NCBI GenBank assembly: GCA_028824685.1
Contig: JAPPCZ010000044.1
Span: 1 to 64,000 of the forward strand
Reading direction: 5' to 3'
Length of the DNA: 64,000 nt
From: Candidatus Poribacteria bacterium
GTDB lineage: Bacteria; Poribacteria; WGA-4E; WGA-3G
In this document: positions 7,283 to 15,952 of the stretch, one piece after another
Position numbering within the stretch: the stretch's first letter is position 1
Layout of the letters: each line of letters starts with the position of its first letter
Notes under the pieces: generated by a model
What the model was told of the DNA's origin: nothing
Database searches by the model: none
What the model saw: the letters and a program-made list of their open reading frames with translations, nothing else
Position numbers and translations under genes: made by a program

Positions 7283-9001
7283 ATGAAACAGAATAGTAAA
7301 TTTTTGTGGATATCACTCGTTTTAACGGTTCTGCTGTCTTGTACACAGAATCTGGAACAGATTACCGAAAAGGTGAGAAACGCGACAGTTCGTATAATTG
7401 ATGATGAAAGTGGAGAGGGAAGTGGTTTTTTCATAGCACCTGATAAGATTGTGACCAATATCCACGTTCTTGCTGGGGACCAAAGTGTTAACGTTTATGG
7501 GTCAGATGGTACAAAAATAGTTGATCAGGCTAATCAGGATTCTGTAAGCGTTATCGGATATGATCCAGCTCACGATCTGGTCATCTTACAAGTTCTAAAT
7601 AAGCAGAAAGGCACACCACTTTCCCTAAGTACCAGTCGGATAGGAGAACCAATTTTTGTGACTGGGTACAAAGATGGAAAATACAAGGTTACTGGAGGAA
7701 TAGTCTATAGCATCAACGATAAGAGAATCCGACACGATGCTAAGACTTCTGGCGGCAGAAGTGGAGGTCCCGTACTGAATATAAAAGGTAAAGTTATAGG
7801 AATTACAGTTGGATCAGATGGGACAACTCTATCCACAGCTATACCTTCCAACAATCTCACTGCATTAATGCGCAAATCCAAGTCTGGACGAGGGCAAAGT
7901 TTGGATAAATGGCAAAAGGAGGATTCTGTCAGAGCCTATGTCCGTTACAAGTCAGGTATAAAAAAGTGTGAGGTTAATAAATACAAAGAGGCAATAACAG
8001 ATTTTAAGGAAGCCATTACGTTATATCCGTTATTTGCTGATGCTTGTCGGAACCTTGGAAATGTGAGGAACAAACTCGGTGATTCCAATAATAAAAATGT
8101 GAATGTTGAAGAAGCGCGGCGTTTAGTTGAAGAAGCGCGGCGTTTATATGGAGAGGCTATAGACGATTTGACTAAAAACTTGGATGATGCTTATGACTAC
8201 TACCAGTTAGCGAGTGTGAAGCTCGATCTTGGCAAATTGGAGGCCAATAGCAAAGATGGGGACGAAAAAGATGCAATAAAACACTATCAAGAAGCTATCA
8301 AGTATTATAAGACCTCTATTGACATGCAAAACCCCGATTATCCGATTGTTCTTGAATCTGCTTACCTCTTGCGTGCGGAAACTATACTAGACCTTGGTGA
8401 GTTAGAAACCGATAAAGAAGTGAACATCACCCTACATAAGGATGCAAGATTTGAACTAACTGAAGCAATCAATCTAAAACCTGTTTCAGCTAAGAGTTTT
8501 TACTTAAACAGAGGGGCCATAAATACCAAACTTGGTAAATTTCATAAGGATCAAAATATATCGGAAGCACGGTATTACTATTACGCGGGTATCAAGGATT
8601 TCGAGGTAACTATTAAATTGAATAAGAATATATATTATGCCCATAGAAATTTGGCATACGTAAAATGTCTTCTTGGGAGATCTTTTGAATCTGAAGGGGG
8701 AAAAGAGAATATGGAACATGCCCTAAATCTATATAAAGAAACCATAGCAGACAGTACCGAATCCATAAAACTAAATCCGAATCAGAGTTTGGTATACAGT
8801 ATTCGCGGAATTGCAAAAGCGTCTATTGGAGATTTTGACGGGGCAATTACTGATCTGGATAAAGCAATTGATCTTAACCCAAAATTTGCTCAAGCTTACA
8901 TGGAACGTGGACTTATCCGGCAGAAAATTGGGAGGCAGAAAAAGGCAGAGGCAGACTTTAAGAAAGCGAAGGAGTTGGATCCAGATATCGAAACCAAGTG
9001 A
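7283..9001 (+). CDS. Trypsin-like protease lipoprotein with TPR repeats, copy 2
   Basis: This paralogue of the gene at 4850 has the same lipoprotein signal (LLSC, Cys20). Its triad residues His61, Asp98 (DPAHDLVIL) and Ser160 (GRSGGP) are all retained, so both copies could be active. The protease domain differs from copy 1 between about residues 39 and 120 and becomes nearly identical again at GYKDGKYKVTGGIVY. The TPR region is shorter (572 residues in total). A 21-bp in-frame tandem duplication encodes EEARRLV/EEARRLY near 8109-8150. The start at 7283 again follows AAAGGAG. Confidence 0.8.
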   Translation: MKQNSKFLWISLVLTVLLSCTQNLEQITEKVRNATVRIIDDESGEGSGFFIAPDKIVTNIHVLAGDQSVNVYGSDGTKIVDQANQDSVSVIGYDPAHDLVILQVLNKQKGTPLSLSTSRIGEPIFVTGYKDGKYKVTGGIVYSINDKRIRHDAKTSGGRSGGPVLNIKGKVIGITVGSDGTTLSTAIPSNNLTALMRKSKSGRGQSLDKWQKEDSVRAYVRYKSGIKKCEVNKYKEAITDFKEAITLYPLFADACRNLGNVRNKLGDSNNKNVNVEEARRLVEEARRLYGEAIDDLTKNLDDAYDYYQLASVKLDLGKLEANSKDGDEKDAIKHYQEAIKYYKTSIDMQNPDYPIVLESAYLLRAETILDLGELETDKEVNITLHKDARFELTEAINLKPVSAKSFYLNRGAINTKLGKFHKDQNISEARYYYYAGIKDFEVTIKLNKNIYYAHRNLAYVKCLLGRSFESEGGKENMEHALNLYKETIADSTESIKLNPNQSLVYSIRGIAKASIGDFDGAITDLDKAIDLNPKFAQAYMERGLIRQKIGRQKKAEADFKKAKELDPDIETK

Positions 9002-9176
9002 GACGGACATAAAAATTTCGTGCCTTAGAGTGTGTTTTAAAGCTGTAGGCACGCTCCGTGGGCTTGAGTAAGTAGGTTAAAAAGTCGCAACGAATTGTCT
9101 ATCAATATAAGACTTGCAGCACCCTCACCAGAGTAATCCGTGAAAATTGAACGCCTTAGATATAAATTCTTTTATC

Positions 9177-9205
9177 TTGACTTCTTTAAAAAAATAAACT
9201 ATAAT
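9177..9205 (+). promoter_or_regulatory. Sigma-70-type promoter for alaS
   Basis: TTGACT (9177-9182) and TATAAT (9200-9205) are separated by exactly 17 bases. The -10 box ends 25 bases before the alaS start codon, leaving room for a short leader with a CGGAG ribosome site. Confidence 0.7.
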
Positions 9206-9230
9206 TGGATTTACGGAGCGGGTCAAAATT

Positions 9231-11891
9231 ATGACATCAGATGAAATCAGAGCAAGTTATTTAGAATATTTCCGAAAAAAAGGACACACTGTTGTTCCGA
9301 GTGCCTCATTAATTCCTGCTGACGATCCAACGTTGTTGTTTACAAATGCGGGTATGAATCAATTCAAGGATGTCTTTCTTGGCATTGGACAACGGGAATA
9401 CACGCGTGCAGTAGACACGCAGAAATGTCTACGAGTGAGCGGAAAACATAACGACCTTGAAGAGGTAGGACATTCACCAAGCCACCACACGTTCTTTGAG
9501 ATGCTCGGAAACTGGTCATTCGGAGATTACTATAAACAGGAAGCAATCGCGTTCGCGTGGGAATTAGTAACGGAATTGTGGAAAATTCCTGCAGAATTGC
9601 TCTGGGCAACGGTATACGTTGAAGACGATGAAGCAGAAAAACTATGGCTGCAAGAGACTGACCTGCCGCTTGACCGCATTCGCCGCTGTGATAAGGACAA
9701 CTTTTGGGAAATGGGTGAGACCGGTCCCTGCGGTCCGTGTAGCGAACTTTTTATTGACTTAGGTGTAGAAGCATTCCCTGAAACTGCAAATGACCCTGAT
9801 GCTGGACCTAACACAAGCGATAGATTCCTTGAATTTTGGAATCTTGTGTTTATACAATACAATCGGGATCAGAATGGGAAACTTGAACCCCTTCCTGCCA
9901 CTCACGTAGACACAGGTATGGGGTTTGAGAGAATTACGTCTATACTGCAAGGAGTTGATTCGAACTACAAAACAGACCTGTTTACACCGCTTCTGGATAC
10001 GATTTCGGATATGACAGAGACCGCCTACTCACACGACATCAGTGGGCTGCCACATAGGGTAATCGCTGACCATATCCGATGTTTAACTTTTGCCATCGGT
10101 GATGGTGTAATGCCATCTAACGATGGACGCGGTTATGTCATCCGCCGAATTTTGCGGCGCGCTGTGTTATACGGAAAAAAACTGGATATGGACGAACCGT
10201 TCATTTTCCGGCTTGTTGATAAAGTCGTAGAGTTGTTGGGTGATGTTTTTCCTGATGTTTTGCCGCGACGCGAATTTATTACACGTACTATTCAGGCTGA
10301 GGAGAATCGTTTTCATCAAACGCTGGCACGTGGGTTAGAGATGCTTGGACAGTCAATTAACACCCTCAAAGCGGAAGGTGAAACAGAACTTGATGGCAAA
10401 CGTGCATTTGAGTTGTATGATACATTCGGATTTCCACTTGACCTGACGCAACTTCTCACGCGCGAAGAAGGTTTTGCAGTAGACGAAATTGGTTTTGAAG
10501 ATAGCATGGAGGAGCAACGCGCCCGGGGACGCGCTGCATGGCAGGAAGCAGGTAGTGGCGCAAAAGATGATGAAATCGCTGTTTACGCAGAAGTTCTAAA
10601 AGAAACTGGTAGCACAGAATTTGTTGGGTATACTGAACATACTGTTGATGCAGAAATTGTGGCGTTGATTGCTGGCACAGAATCTGTTGCAAGAGCAAAG
10701 CAAAATCAAGAGGTCTCTGTCCTTCTCAATCGCACACCGTTTTATGGCGAATCGGGTGGGCAAGTTGGCGATGTCGGAGTACTTGAAAGTTCTGACGCGA
10801 AACTCGAAGTGATCGACACGATAAAACCTTCTCCCGATTTGTTTGTGCATAAGTGTAAGGTTGTTGAAGGTGAGATTACACCGTATACGAAAGTTAAAGC
10901 GCAAATTGACATTGACCGTCGCAACGCTATAGCAGTGAGCCACACCGCAACGCATCTGCTGCATAGCGGATTGCGAAATATACTCGGTACACACGTCGCA
11001 CAAGCAGGCTCACTCGTTCAAGCAGGAAGATTACGGTTTGATTTTAACCATTATGAGGCTGTGTCATCGGATCAACTCCGTGAAATTGAAACCTTTGTCA
11101 ACGAGAAGATTCGTGAAAATGATATACTTGAGATCGGTGAAATGTCGTTGGATAAAGCAAAAGAAAGAGGTGCTTTAGCCTTCTTTGGCGATAAATATGG
11201 GGATGTTGTGCGTGTAGTGCAAGCAGGTAAATATAGCGTAGAGTTATGCGGTGGCACACATGTTGATGCAACGGGTGAACTCGGTTATGTCAAATTAATG
11301 AGTGAAAGCAGTATCGCGGCGGGTGTGCGTCGTGTTGAAGCACTTTCTGGCAGTGCTGCTGTTACAACAATTCAAGATGATGAAGCGTTACTTTCTGATA
11401 TATCAAATTTGCTGAAAACGCCAAAAACTGGTTTGTCTGAAAGAATTGAACAACTGCTGCTGGAACAACGTGAATTAGAGCAGCAAATTCAACAACTTAA
11501 GAGTCAAAATGCGCTTTCTAACATTGATACCTTAGTTAATGGGGCAACACTTATTGAAGGCGTGAAGATTGTCGCGTCACGAATAGACAAAACTGATAGA
11601 GATAGTTTGCGACAGATGGTAGACGCACTCAAAAGTAAGCTGGAATCTGGTGTCGTGGCACTTGCATCAGTTACAGGAGATGACGCTGCGTTTATTGTTG
11701 GTGTAACATCTGACCTTGTAAAGGACCAAGGTTTGCATGCTGGCAAACTCATACAGGCGATTACCGAAATTGCCGATGGGCGCGGTGGTGGTCGTCCGGA
11801 ATTGGCACAAGGTGGCGGTAAAAACCTTGGTAAAGTGGACGCAGCAATCGCCGCAACTACACACATTATTGAAAACCAACTACAAGCATAA
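9231..11891 (+). CDS. alaS: Alanine--tRNA ligase
   Basis: This enzyme charges tRNA-Ala in the cytoplasm. The 886-residue length is normal for the family. The N-terminal class II catalytic core begins MTSDEIRASYLEYFRKKGH and includes the TLLFTNAGMNQFK motif. The editing domain carries the zinc-binding pair HTATH (about residue 568) and CGGTHV (about 673). The C-terminal DHHA1-type oligomerisation region ends with a Gly-rich GRGGGRPELAQGGG segment. A good promoter lies directly upstream. Two envelope-protein genes follow on the same strand. Confidence 0.97.
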   Translation: MTSDEIRASYLEYFRKKGHTVVPSASLIPADDPTLLFTNAGMNQFKDVFLGIGQREYTRAVDTQKCLRVSGKHNDLEEVGHSPSHHTFFEMLGNWSFGDYYKQEAIAFAWELVTELWKIPAELLWATVYVEDDEAEKLWLQETDLPLDRIRRCDKDNFWEMGETGPCGPCSELFIDLGVEAFPETANDPDAGPNTSDRFLEFWNLVFIQYNRDQNGKLEPLPATHVDTGMGFERITSILQGVDSNYKTDLFTPLLDTISDMTETAYSHDISGLPHRVIADHIRCLTFAIGDGVMPSNDGRGYVIRRILRRAVLYGKKLDMDEPFIFRLVDKVVELLGDVFPDVLPRREFITRTIQAEENRFHQTLARGLEMLGQSINTLKAEGETELDGKRAFELYDTFGFPLDLTQLLTREEGFAVDEIGFEDSMEEQRARGRAAWQEAGSGAKDDEIAVYAEVLKETGSTEFVGYTEHTVDAEIVALIAGTESVARAKQNQEVSVLLNRTPFYGESGGQVGDVGVLESSDAKLEVIDTIKPSPDLFVHKCKVVEGEITPYTKVKAQIDIDRRNAIAVSHTATHLLHSGLRNILGTHVAQAGSLVQAGRLRFDFNHYEAVSSDQLREIETFVNEKIRENDILEIGEMSLDKAKERGALAFFGDKYGDVVRVVQAGKYSVELCGGTHVDATGELGYVKLMSESSIAAGVRRVEALSGSAAVTTIQDDEALLSDISNLLKTPKTGLSERIEQLLLEQRELEQQIQQLKSQNALSNIDTLVNGATLIEGVKIVASRIDKTDRDSLRQMVDALKSKLESGVVALASVTGDDAAFIVGVTSDLVKDQGLHAGKLIQAITEIADGRGGGRPELAQGGGKNLGKVDAAIAATTHIIENQLQA

Positions 11892-11966
11892 AAGAAAATC
11901 GCGTTTGAAAAATGGTATCACTTTTTGTTATTCCGTGTTCAAACGCATAAAATAAGGAATACATAT

Positions 11967-12602
11967 ATGGCAGGGTGGGATGTAATTCTTTCATTTTTTT
12001 GGAAAGGCAGTCTTGGTATAGCACTGATTGCTTTAGCCGTTTTATTTGTGTACTTATGCAGAACGCTCGGTAGTTTAAGAAATTCTCTGAATAGTATTCA
12101 GAACACGCTTAATTCTACGGAAAATCTTGTCAATCAAGAAGTAGGAATACTTATAAATGATGTTAGTCAAACAGTGAAAGAGATCAACAAAGAGTTACCG
12201 CAGCTGCTACAAAATATCAATGGTGTTACAGCATCAATACAGCAGATTAGCGAAAATGAGGTACAACCGACTTTACATAGTGTTCAAGAATTGACAGAAA
12301 CGCTAAATCAAAGTGTGCAGGAACTTGAGGCGGTTGTCCAAAAAGTATCTACTTTTTCAGGTCAAACTATCGAACAGGCAGAGTATTTTCGTAATCAAGT
12401 CGCGGTATCACTTGCTGATATTGTGAGTATGTGGCACGGGTTAAAAGCAGGTTGGGAAAGGCTTTATAAATCATCTCATTCAAGTGGAACCGCTCAATCT
12501 AATGCTGAAGACAATGAATCTCAACCGACCGTAGAATCTTTACAAAATGATGAATCGGAAACGGAGACTTCCACAGAGCAATCAGAAGTTGTTGCTGAGT
12601 AA
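11967..12602 (+). CDS. DUF948 domain membrane protein
   Basis: One N-terminal membrane helix (about residues 9-28) is followed by a long helical region of regularly spaced Asn/Gln/Leu (LRNSLNSIQNTLNSTENLV, EINKELPQLLQNINGV), which is typical of DUF948 proteins. The last 45 residues are acidic and low-complexity. The start ATG at 11967 is chosen over the in-frame TTG at 11925 because the protein then begins right before the membrane helix. DUF948 genes commonly sit next to YtxH genes, as here, and both are regarded as envelope or general-stress proteins. The molecular function is unknown. Confidence 0.75.
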   Translation: MAGWDVILSFFWKGSLGIALIALAVLFVYLCRTLGSLRNSLNSIQNTLNSTENLVNQEVGILINDVSQTVKEINKELPQLLQNINGVTASIQQISENEVQPTLHSVQELTETLNQSVQELEAVVQKVSTFSGQTIEQAEYFRNQVAVSLADIVSMWHGLKAGWERLYKSSHSSGTAQSNAEDNESQPTVESLQNDESETETSTEQSEVVAE

Positions 12603-12822
12603 TAAATTGGCTTACTCTACAGAAATTAACCAATTTGCCAGAATGCTATTGTTCTCATAGCGTACAAGAAATTAAATTGAAAAAGATTTGGTGAAAATCC
12701 ACTTAATTGAAAAGAAATATCCAAAATAAACGTATATACTAAAGTGACGAACAATTTCATCCTAAACGTGGTAAGTCAATATTATATTAACGCTTACACT
12801 TACATATAGAAAGGATAAACTC

Positions 12823-13221
12823 ATGAGTAACGATGGACGCAACAATGGATTGACAATGATTTTTGCTTTCTGCACCGGTTTTTTGACAGGTGCGGTAATT
12901 AGCCTACTCTATGCGCCCGCACCGGGTAAAGAGACTCGACAGAAAATCCGAGATACCTCTGCTCAGGCAAAAGATAAGACACTGGAATTCGCTCAACATG
13001 CAAGTGAGGCAGCAAAAGAAAATGTGCAGCACATGGTAGATCAAGGGAAGGAAAGTGTACAAGGACTCGTTGAAGTCGGCAAAGAACGTGTCAAAGACGC
13101 ATCAAATCAAGTGAAATCCGCAGTTGAAACCGGTAAAAAAGTCTCTTCTGAAGTTCGAAATAAAATCACTGAGACAATTCCCGGACTTAACAATGATAAG
13201 AAATCAACTGAAGAAGCATAA
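12823..13221 (+). CDS. YtxH domain-containing protein
   Basis: This 132-residue protein has one N-terminal membrane helix containing the YtxH hallmark FLTGAVISLLYAPAPGKETR (about 20-39). A charged amphipathic helical tail with repeated KES/VQ-type periodicity follows, resembling LEA/apolipoprotein-like helices. YtxH proteins are small general-stress envelope proteins of unknown mechanism. An AAAGGA site lies upstream of the ATG. It forms the usual pair with the preceding DUF948 gene. Confidence 0.85.
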   Translation: MSNDGRNNGLTMIFAFCTGFLTGAVISLLYAPAPGKETRQKIRDTSAQAKDKTLEFAQHASEAAKENVQHMVDQGKESVQGLVEVGKERVKDASNQVKSAVETGKKVSSEVRNKITETIPGLNNDKKSTEEA

Positions 13222-13303
13222 TAACAACATTTCTGAAGTTGTAACTACTTTTCTTGTCTGTAGTAGAAATTCCTAACAAACTTTTTTTATTCATTTCAAC
13301 GAT

Positions 13304-14050
13304 ATGGAAGTTGAAAAATTAAGAACTCTCCTTGAGAAAGTTAAAAGTGGAGAGACTGAGGTCAGTGATGCACTTCAATCTCTCCGCACCCTCCCATTTG
13401 AAGACCTCGGCTTTTCCAAAATTGACCACCATCGCCAACTTCGCACCGGTTTTCCTGAAGTCATCTTCTGCGAAGGGAAAACTGATGCCCACGTTGCAAA
13501 AATTAGCGAACGTATCCTTGAAGCTGGACATCCCCTTCTGGCAACGCGCGCTACACCCTCAATGTATGAGGCAGTAAAACCACTCCACCCGGAAGCACGT
13601 TACAACGAACTGGGACGGACAATCTCCGTTACGCAGTCTGATGTAGAGGGTAAGACAGGAGTCTTAATTATTTCTGCTGGCACTTCCGATTTGCCTGTCG
13701 CAGAAGAAGCTGCCGAAACTGCTTATATGATGGGTAGTCCACCTGAACGGCTTTACGACGTGGGTGTCGCTGGATTACACAGACTCATAGGTAATCACGA
13801 AAAACTTCTGAATGCGCGTGTCATTGTTGTGATTGCGGGTATGGAAGGCGCATTACCGAGTGTGGTCGGTGGCTTGGTTGATTGTCCTGTCATTGCTGTA
13901 CCAACAAGCATTGGTTATGGGGCAAGTTTTGGCGGACTTGCTGCGTTGCTTGGCATGCTAAATAGTTGTGCTTCTGGTGTTACTGTTGTCAACATTGATA
14001 ACGGTTTTGGTGCAGGCTATAGTGCCTCGCTTATAAATCGCTTGTCATAA
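13304..14050 (+). CDS. larB: LarB, nickel-pincer cofactor biosynthesis (NaAD carboxylase/hydrolase)
   Basis: LarB carboxylates nicotinic acid adenine dinucleotide and hydrolyses it in the first step of the nickel-pincer nucleotide cofactor of lactate racemase-type enzymes. The 248-residue protein has the family N terminus (LRTLPFEDLGFSKIDHHR, then VIFCEGKT). Its C-terminal PurE-like domain contains VIAGMEGALPSVVGGL, PTSIGYGASFGGLAALL and the terminal IDNGFGAGY. No strong ribosome site is visible. larC lies about 21 kb downstream on the same strand; larE and larA are not in the window. Confidence 0.92.
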   Translation: MEVEKLRTLLEKVKSGETEVSDALQSLRTLPFEDLGFSKIDHHRQLRTGFPEVIFCEGKTDAHVAKISERILEAGHPLLATRATPSMYEAVKPLHPEARYNELGRTISVTQSDVEGKTGVLIISAGTSDLPVAEEAAETAYMMGSPPERLYDVGVAGLHRLIGNHEKLLNARVIVVIAGMEGALPSVVGGLVDCPVIAVPTSIGYGASFGGLAALLGMLNSCASGVTVVNIDNGFGAGYSASLINRLS

Positions 14051-14069
14051 ATTTTAAGGGTATTCGTCT

Positions 14070-14100
14070 TCTGTAGGAGCGAGCTCCAGTTCGCGACACC
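14070..14100 (+). repeat. Family-3 repeat, single copy
   Basis: TCTGTAGGAGCGAGCTCC followed by AGTTCGCGAC matches the right arm of the family-3 palindromes elsewhere in the window. It lies just downstream of larB. Confidence 0.6.
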
Positions 14101-14220
14101 TTATGCTAATGTTTTTGTCTCAACAGACGAAATAACAATGAAACATATTCCAAACAAAGGACACCGTCAATTACGCAAAGGGTGTCACTCAATACCTGGA
14201 ACTTATACCAATTAACGCGA

Positions 14221-14420
14221 TTCGTCTCGGTAGGTGCGGTTTCCTAACCAATGCAGAATACCACACGGGGAATGCCTAAATGGCATTCATACCCGACAGA
14301 TGCCTACAGGCATGTGGCGTTGATTCGGGGGAACGCCTACAGACGACCAATGCCATACGCGCATTCGGCGTTGATTCTGTTCATACCGTTGATTTCTTGA
14401 TTTGGCGTATTCTGCCTGAC
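14221..14420. repeat. Nested cluster of small palindromic elements
   Basis: This non-coding stretch contains several short inverted repeats placed inside one another: GAATGCCTAAATGGCATTC near 14270, GATGCCTACAGGCATGTGG near 14300, and CCAATGCCATACGCGCATTC near 14345. Three ends reading CGTTGATT occur near 14315, 14367 and 14389. The outermost arms are ATGCAGAATACC (about 14258) and the matching GGCGTATTCTGCC (about 14404). These are relatives of the 36-bp element found at 56, 3989 and 15717. The rest of 14051-14572 holds no gene. Confidence 0.6.
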
Positions 14421-14572
14421 TCCAATAAAACAAGATAAATCCTGTTAATTTGGTATAAAACCACTATTGAGAGTATAACAAAGTATGATTATCTAACGAA
14501 AGTCATAAATGAGATATAATTTATTAGAATTGATATAACAAATTTTCTATTGTATAAAGAGGAATGATGATT

Positions 14573-15406
14573 ATGAAAAAATGTTTTCTTTCCATGCTCA
14601 AAACTATAATAATCTTTACATTGACCATAAACATATCTCAATTTGCGTTTGCACAAGGCAAGGTTAACGTTCAAGACGGTCCTATCCCTGAAGCACAGTG
14701 GATGGTGAAGGTTACCGGAGATGAATTGAATGAAGACCATTCAGGTGTCAAGACGTGGATTACGAAGTGGTACGGGCCTGATGGAAACTATGAAAACAAC
14801 GATCCTCTCGGGAAAAGGGCTCCAAGAGATTTTATTTCTGAAGGAACTGGAGAAAAACTAACCCAACTCACACTTTCAACTATTGAGGGATTATATAAGA
14901 CACGCAACGTCAAAATGGAATGGTCTCGTACAAATGGTGGAACACGAGGATGGACTGTCTTTGAAATTGATCCCACAAATCCAAACAACATGCAGAAAGA
15001 AGGTGGTGCAGTTAATGGTTTTGACACCTATGCAATCTGTGTGATTGACGCACGAAAAGCCATGAAATCTGTTATGTCTCCTGCTCACGATGACCATGCA
15101 CAGATATGGATAAATGGCGAAAAATGGTACAATAATCCGACTTGGACAGGTGGCGTGCAACAGGTGGACTTCAATATTGAAGTTGAATTGAAAAAAGGGG
15201 CAAACGTTCTCCTTTATCGCTGTAGTGAAGGTGGCGGTAGTGCATATTTGAATCTACATTTTGACGATGCCACTCACGACGCAGTTAAAATCTATCCCGA
15301 TAAAGCCACTGACCAAGTAACTTTTTTGAAAGAAATTGATGGTGTCTTACCTGTTGAACCCAGACAAAAGTTGACAACAACGTGGGCGAATATCAAGCAA
15401 AGATAG
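14573..15406 (+). CDS. Secreted jelly-roll-like protein with conserved C-terminal tail
   Basis: After a signal peptide (ending SQFAFAQ, about residue 30) the protein carries a module with DDHAQIWINGEKWYNNPTW and a Gly-rich GANVLLYRCSEGGGSAYLNL segment. This resembles the jelly-roll sugar-binding domain of glycoside hydrolase family 2 enzymes (DDxAxVWxNG). No catalytic domain is recognised. It is a paralogue of the gene at 42910-43638. Both end in a VEPR-x-K-[LV]-TT-x-W-x-x-IK tail that also occurs in the propeller protein at 49376. The ATG at 14573 is chosen because AAGAGGA lies 9-10 bases upstream. A GC-rich terminator follows. Confidence 0.6.
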   Translation: MKKCFLSMLKTIIIFTLTINISQFAFAQGKVNVQDGPIPEAQWMVKVTGDELNEDHSGVKTWITKWYGPDGNYENNDPLGKRAPRDFISEGTGEKLTQLTLSTIEGLYKTRNVKMEWSRTNGGTRGWTVFEIDPTNPNNMQKEGGAVNGFDTYAICVIDARKAMKSVMSPAHDDHAQIWINGEKWYNNPTWTGGVQQVDFNIEVELKKGANVLLYRCSEGGGSAYLNLHFDDATHDAVKIYPDKATDQVTFLKEIDGVLPVEPRQKLTTTWANIKQR

Positions 15407-15426
15407 ACAGGTCATCATAATCATTA

Positions 15427-15456
15427 GGCGCGCTGCAAAGCGCGCCTTTTTCTTTT
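15427..15456 (+). terminator. Rho-independent terminator
   Basis: A perfect 8-bp GC stem, GGCGCGCT (15427-15434) with AGCGCGCC (15439-15446), and a GCAA loop is followed directly by a T-rich tail TTTTTCTTTT. It lies 20 bases after the preceding gene's stop. Confidence 0.85.
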
Positions 15457-15556
15457 AAGCAGGACTTACGCACAAGAGGTAGGCGCGTTTTGATGAAGAT
15501 TAAGTAATTAAATCCGTAATTTTCATTATGCATATTTGGTACATTTTAAGTGCTCT

Positions 15557-15762
15557 TCAGTCCCGTAGGGACGATATGTTTATAGCAGCGCGGACGACCT
15601 CATCCCTTAGTCCCGTAGGGACGATATGTTTTGAAGCATATCAACAATAAATATGCCGTTCCTACGGAACTAAAGAGGCGGTGGGTAACATTTTTCTATA
15701 AACATATCGTCCCTACCAAATCAACGCTATGAATGCCTTTGTGGCATTCAGCGGGACTAAAG
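15557..15762. repeat. Family-1 palindromic repeat array, locus B
   Basis: Two forward units (15557-15585 and 15606-15631) are followed by a degenerate reverse unit (about 15651-15675). A reverse unit at 15696-15762 is split by a 36-bp palindrome at 15717-15752. The arrangement is the same in kind as loci A, C and D. Confidence 0.8.
15717..15752 (-). repeat. 36-bp palindromic element inside family-1 locus B
   Basis: This is identical in all but one or two bases to the element at 56-91 (arms GAATGCC/GGCATTC, AAATCAACG end) and is inserted at the same point of the host repeat, between CCCTAC and GGGACT. Confidence 0.75.
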
Positions 15763-15917
15763 AAATTACCGAATTATTTTTTTAATCTTCATGTAAACGC
15801 GCTGATAATTTAGAATTTTGCTAAAAATTACACCATCTTAGCTATATTTACTGCAAAAGTCGAAAAAATTGCGTAAGTCCTGTTAAGTAAAACATGCTAA
15901 AGACTGACTACAATTTC

Positions 15918-15946
15918 TTGCAAATCATCATATAATCCATTATAAT
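15918..15946 (+). promoter_or_regulatory. Promoter implying a leaderless mRNA
   Basis: TTGCAA (15918-15923) and a perfect TATAAT (15941-15946) are separated by 17 bases. The -10 box ends 6 bases before the ATG at 15953, so transcription would start at or next to the start codon. No ribosome site is present. Confidence 0.6.
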
Positions 15947-15952
15947 AAAAAC

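Larger units (their letters stand above)
4505..9090 (+). repeat. Tandem duplication: recX 3' end + trypsin-TPR lipoprotein gene
   Basis: The block beginning inside recX at about 4505 restarts at about 6940. It covers the recX 3' end, the intergenic promoter region, the lipoprotein gene and its 3' flank. The two units are nearly identical around the recX stop, promoter and signal peptide (4742-4955 versus 7195-7391). They match again in the middle of the protease domain and over the last 80 bases of the gene plus flank, but have diverged in between. The mosaic pattern suggests duplication followed by patchy gene conversion. Confidence 0.85.
15455..15887. mobile_element. MITE-like element with 13-bp terminal inverted repeats and TTAAG duplication
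   Basis: CAGGACTTACGCA at 15460-15472 and its exact reverse complement TGCGTAAGTCCTG at 15870-15882 form termini. They are flanked immediately by a direct repeat TTAAG (15455-15459 and 15883-15887), as expected of a target duplication. Inside are imperfect inner arms (GGCGCGTTTTGATGAAGATT near 15483 and its counterpart near 15783) and a complete family-1 repeat array (15557-15762). No transposase is encoded, so it would have to move in trans. It fills most of the gene-free gap 15407-15952. Confidence 0.7.
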
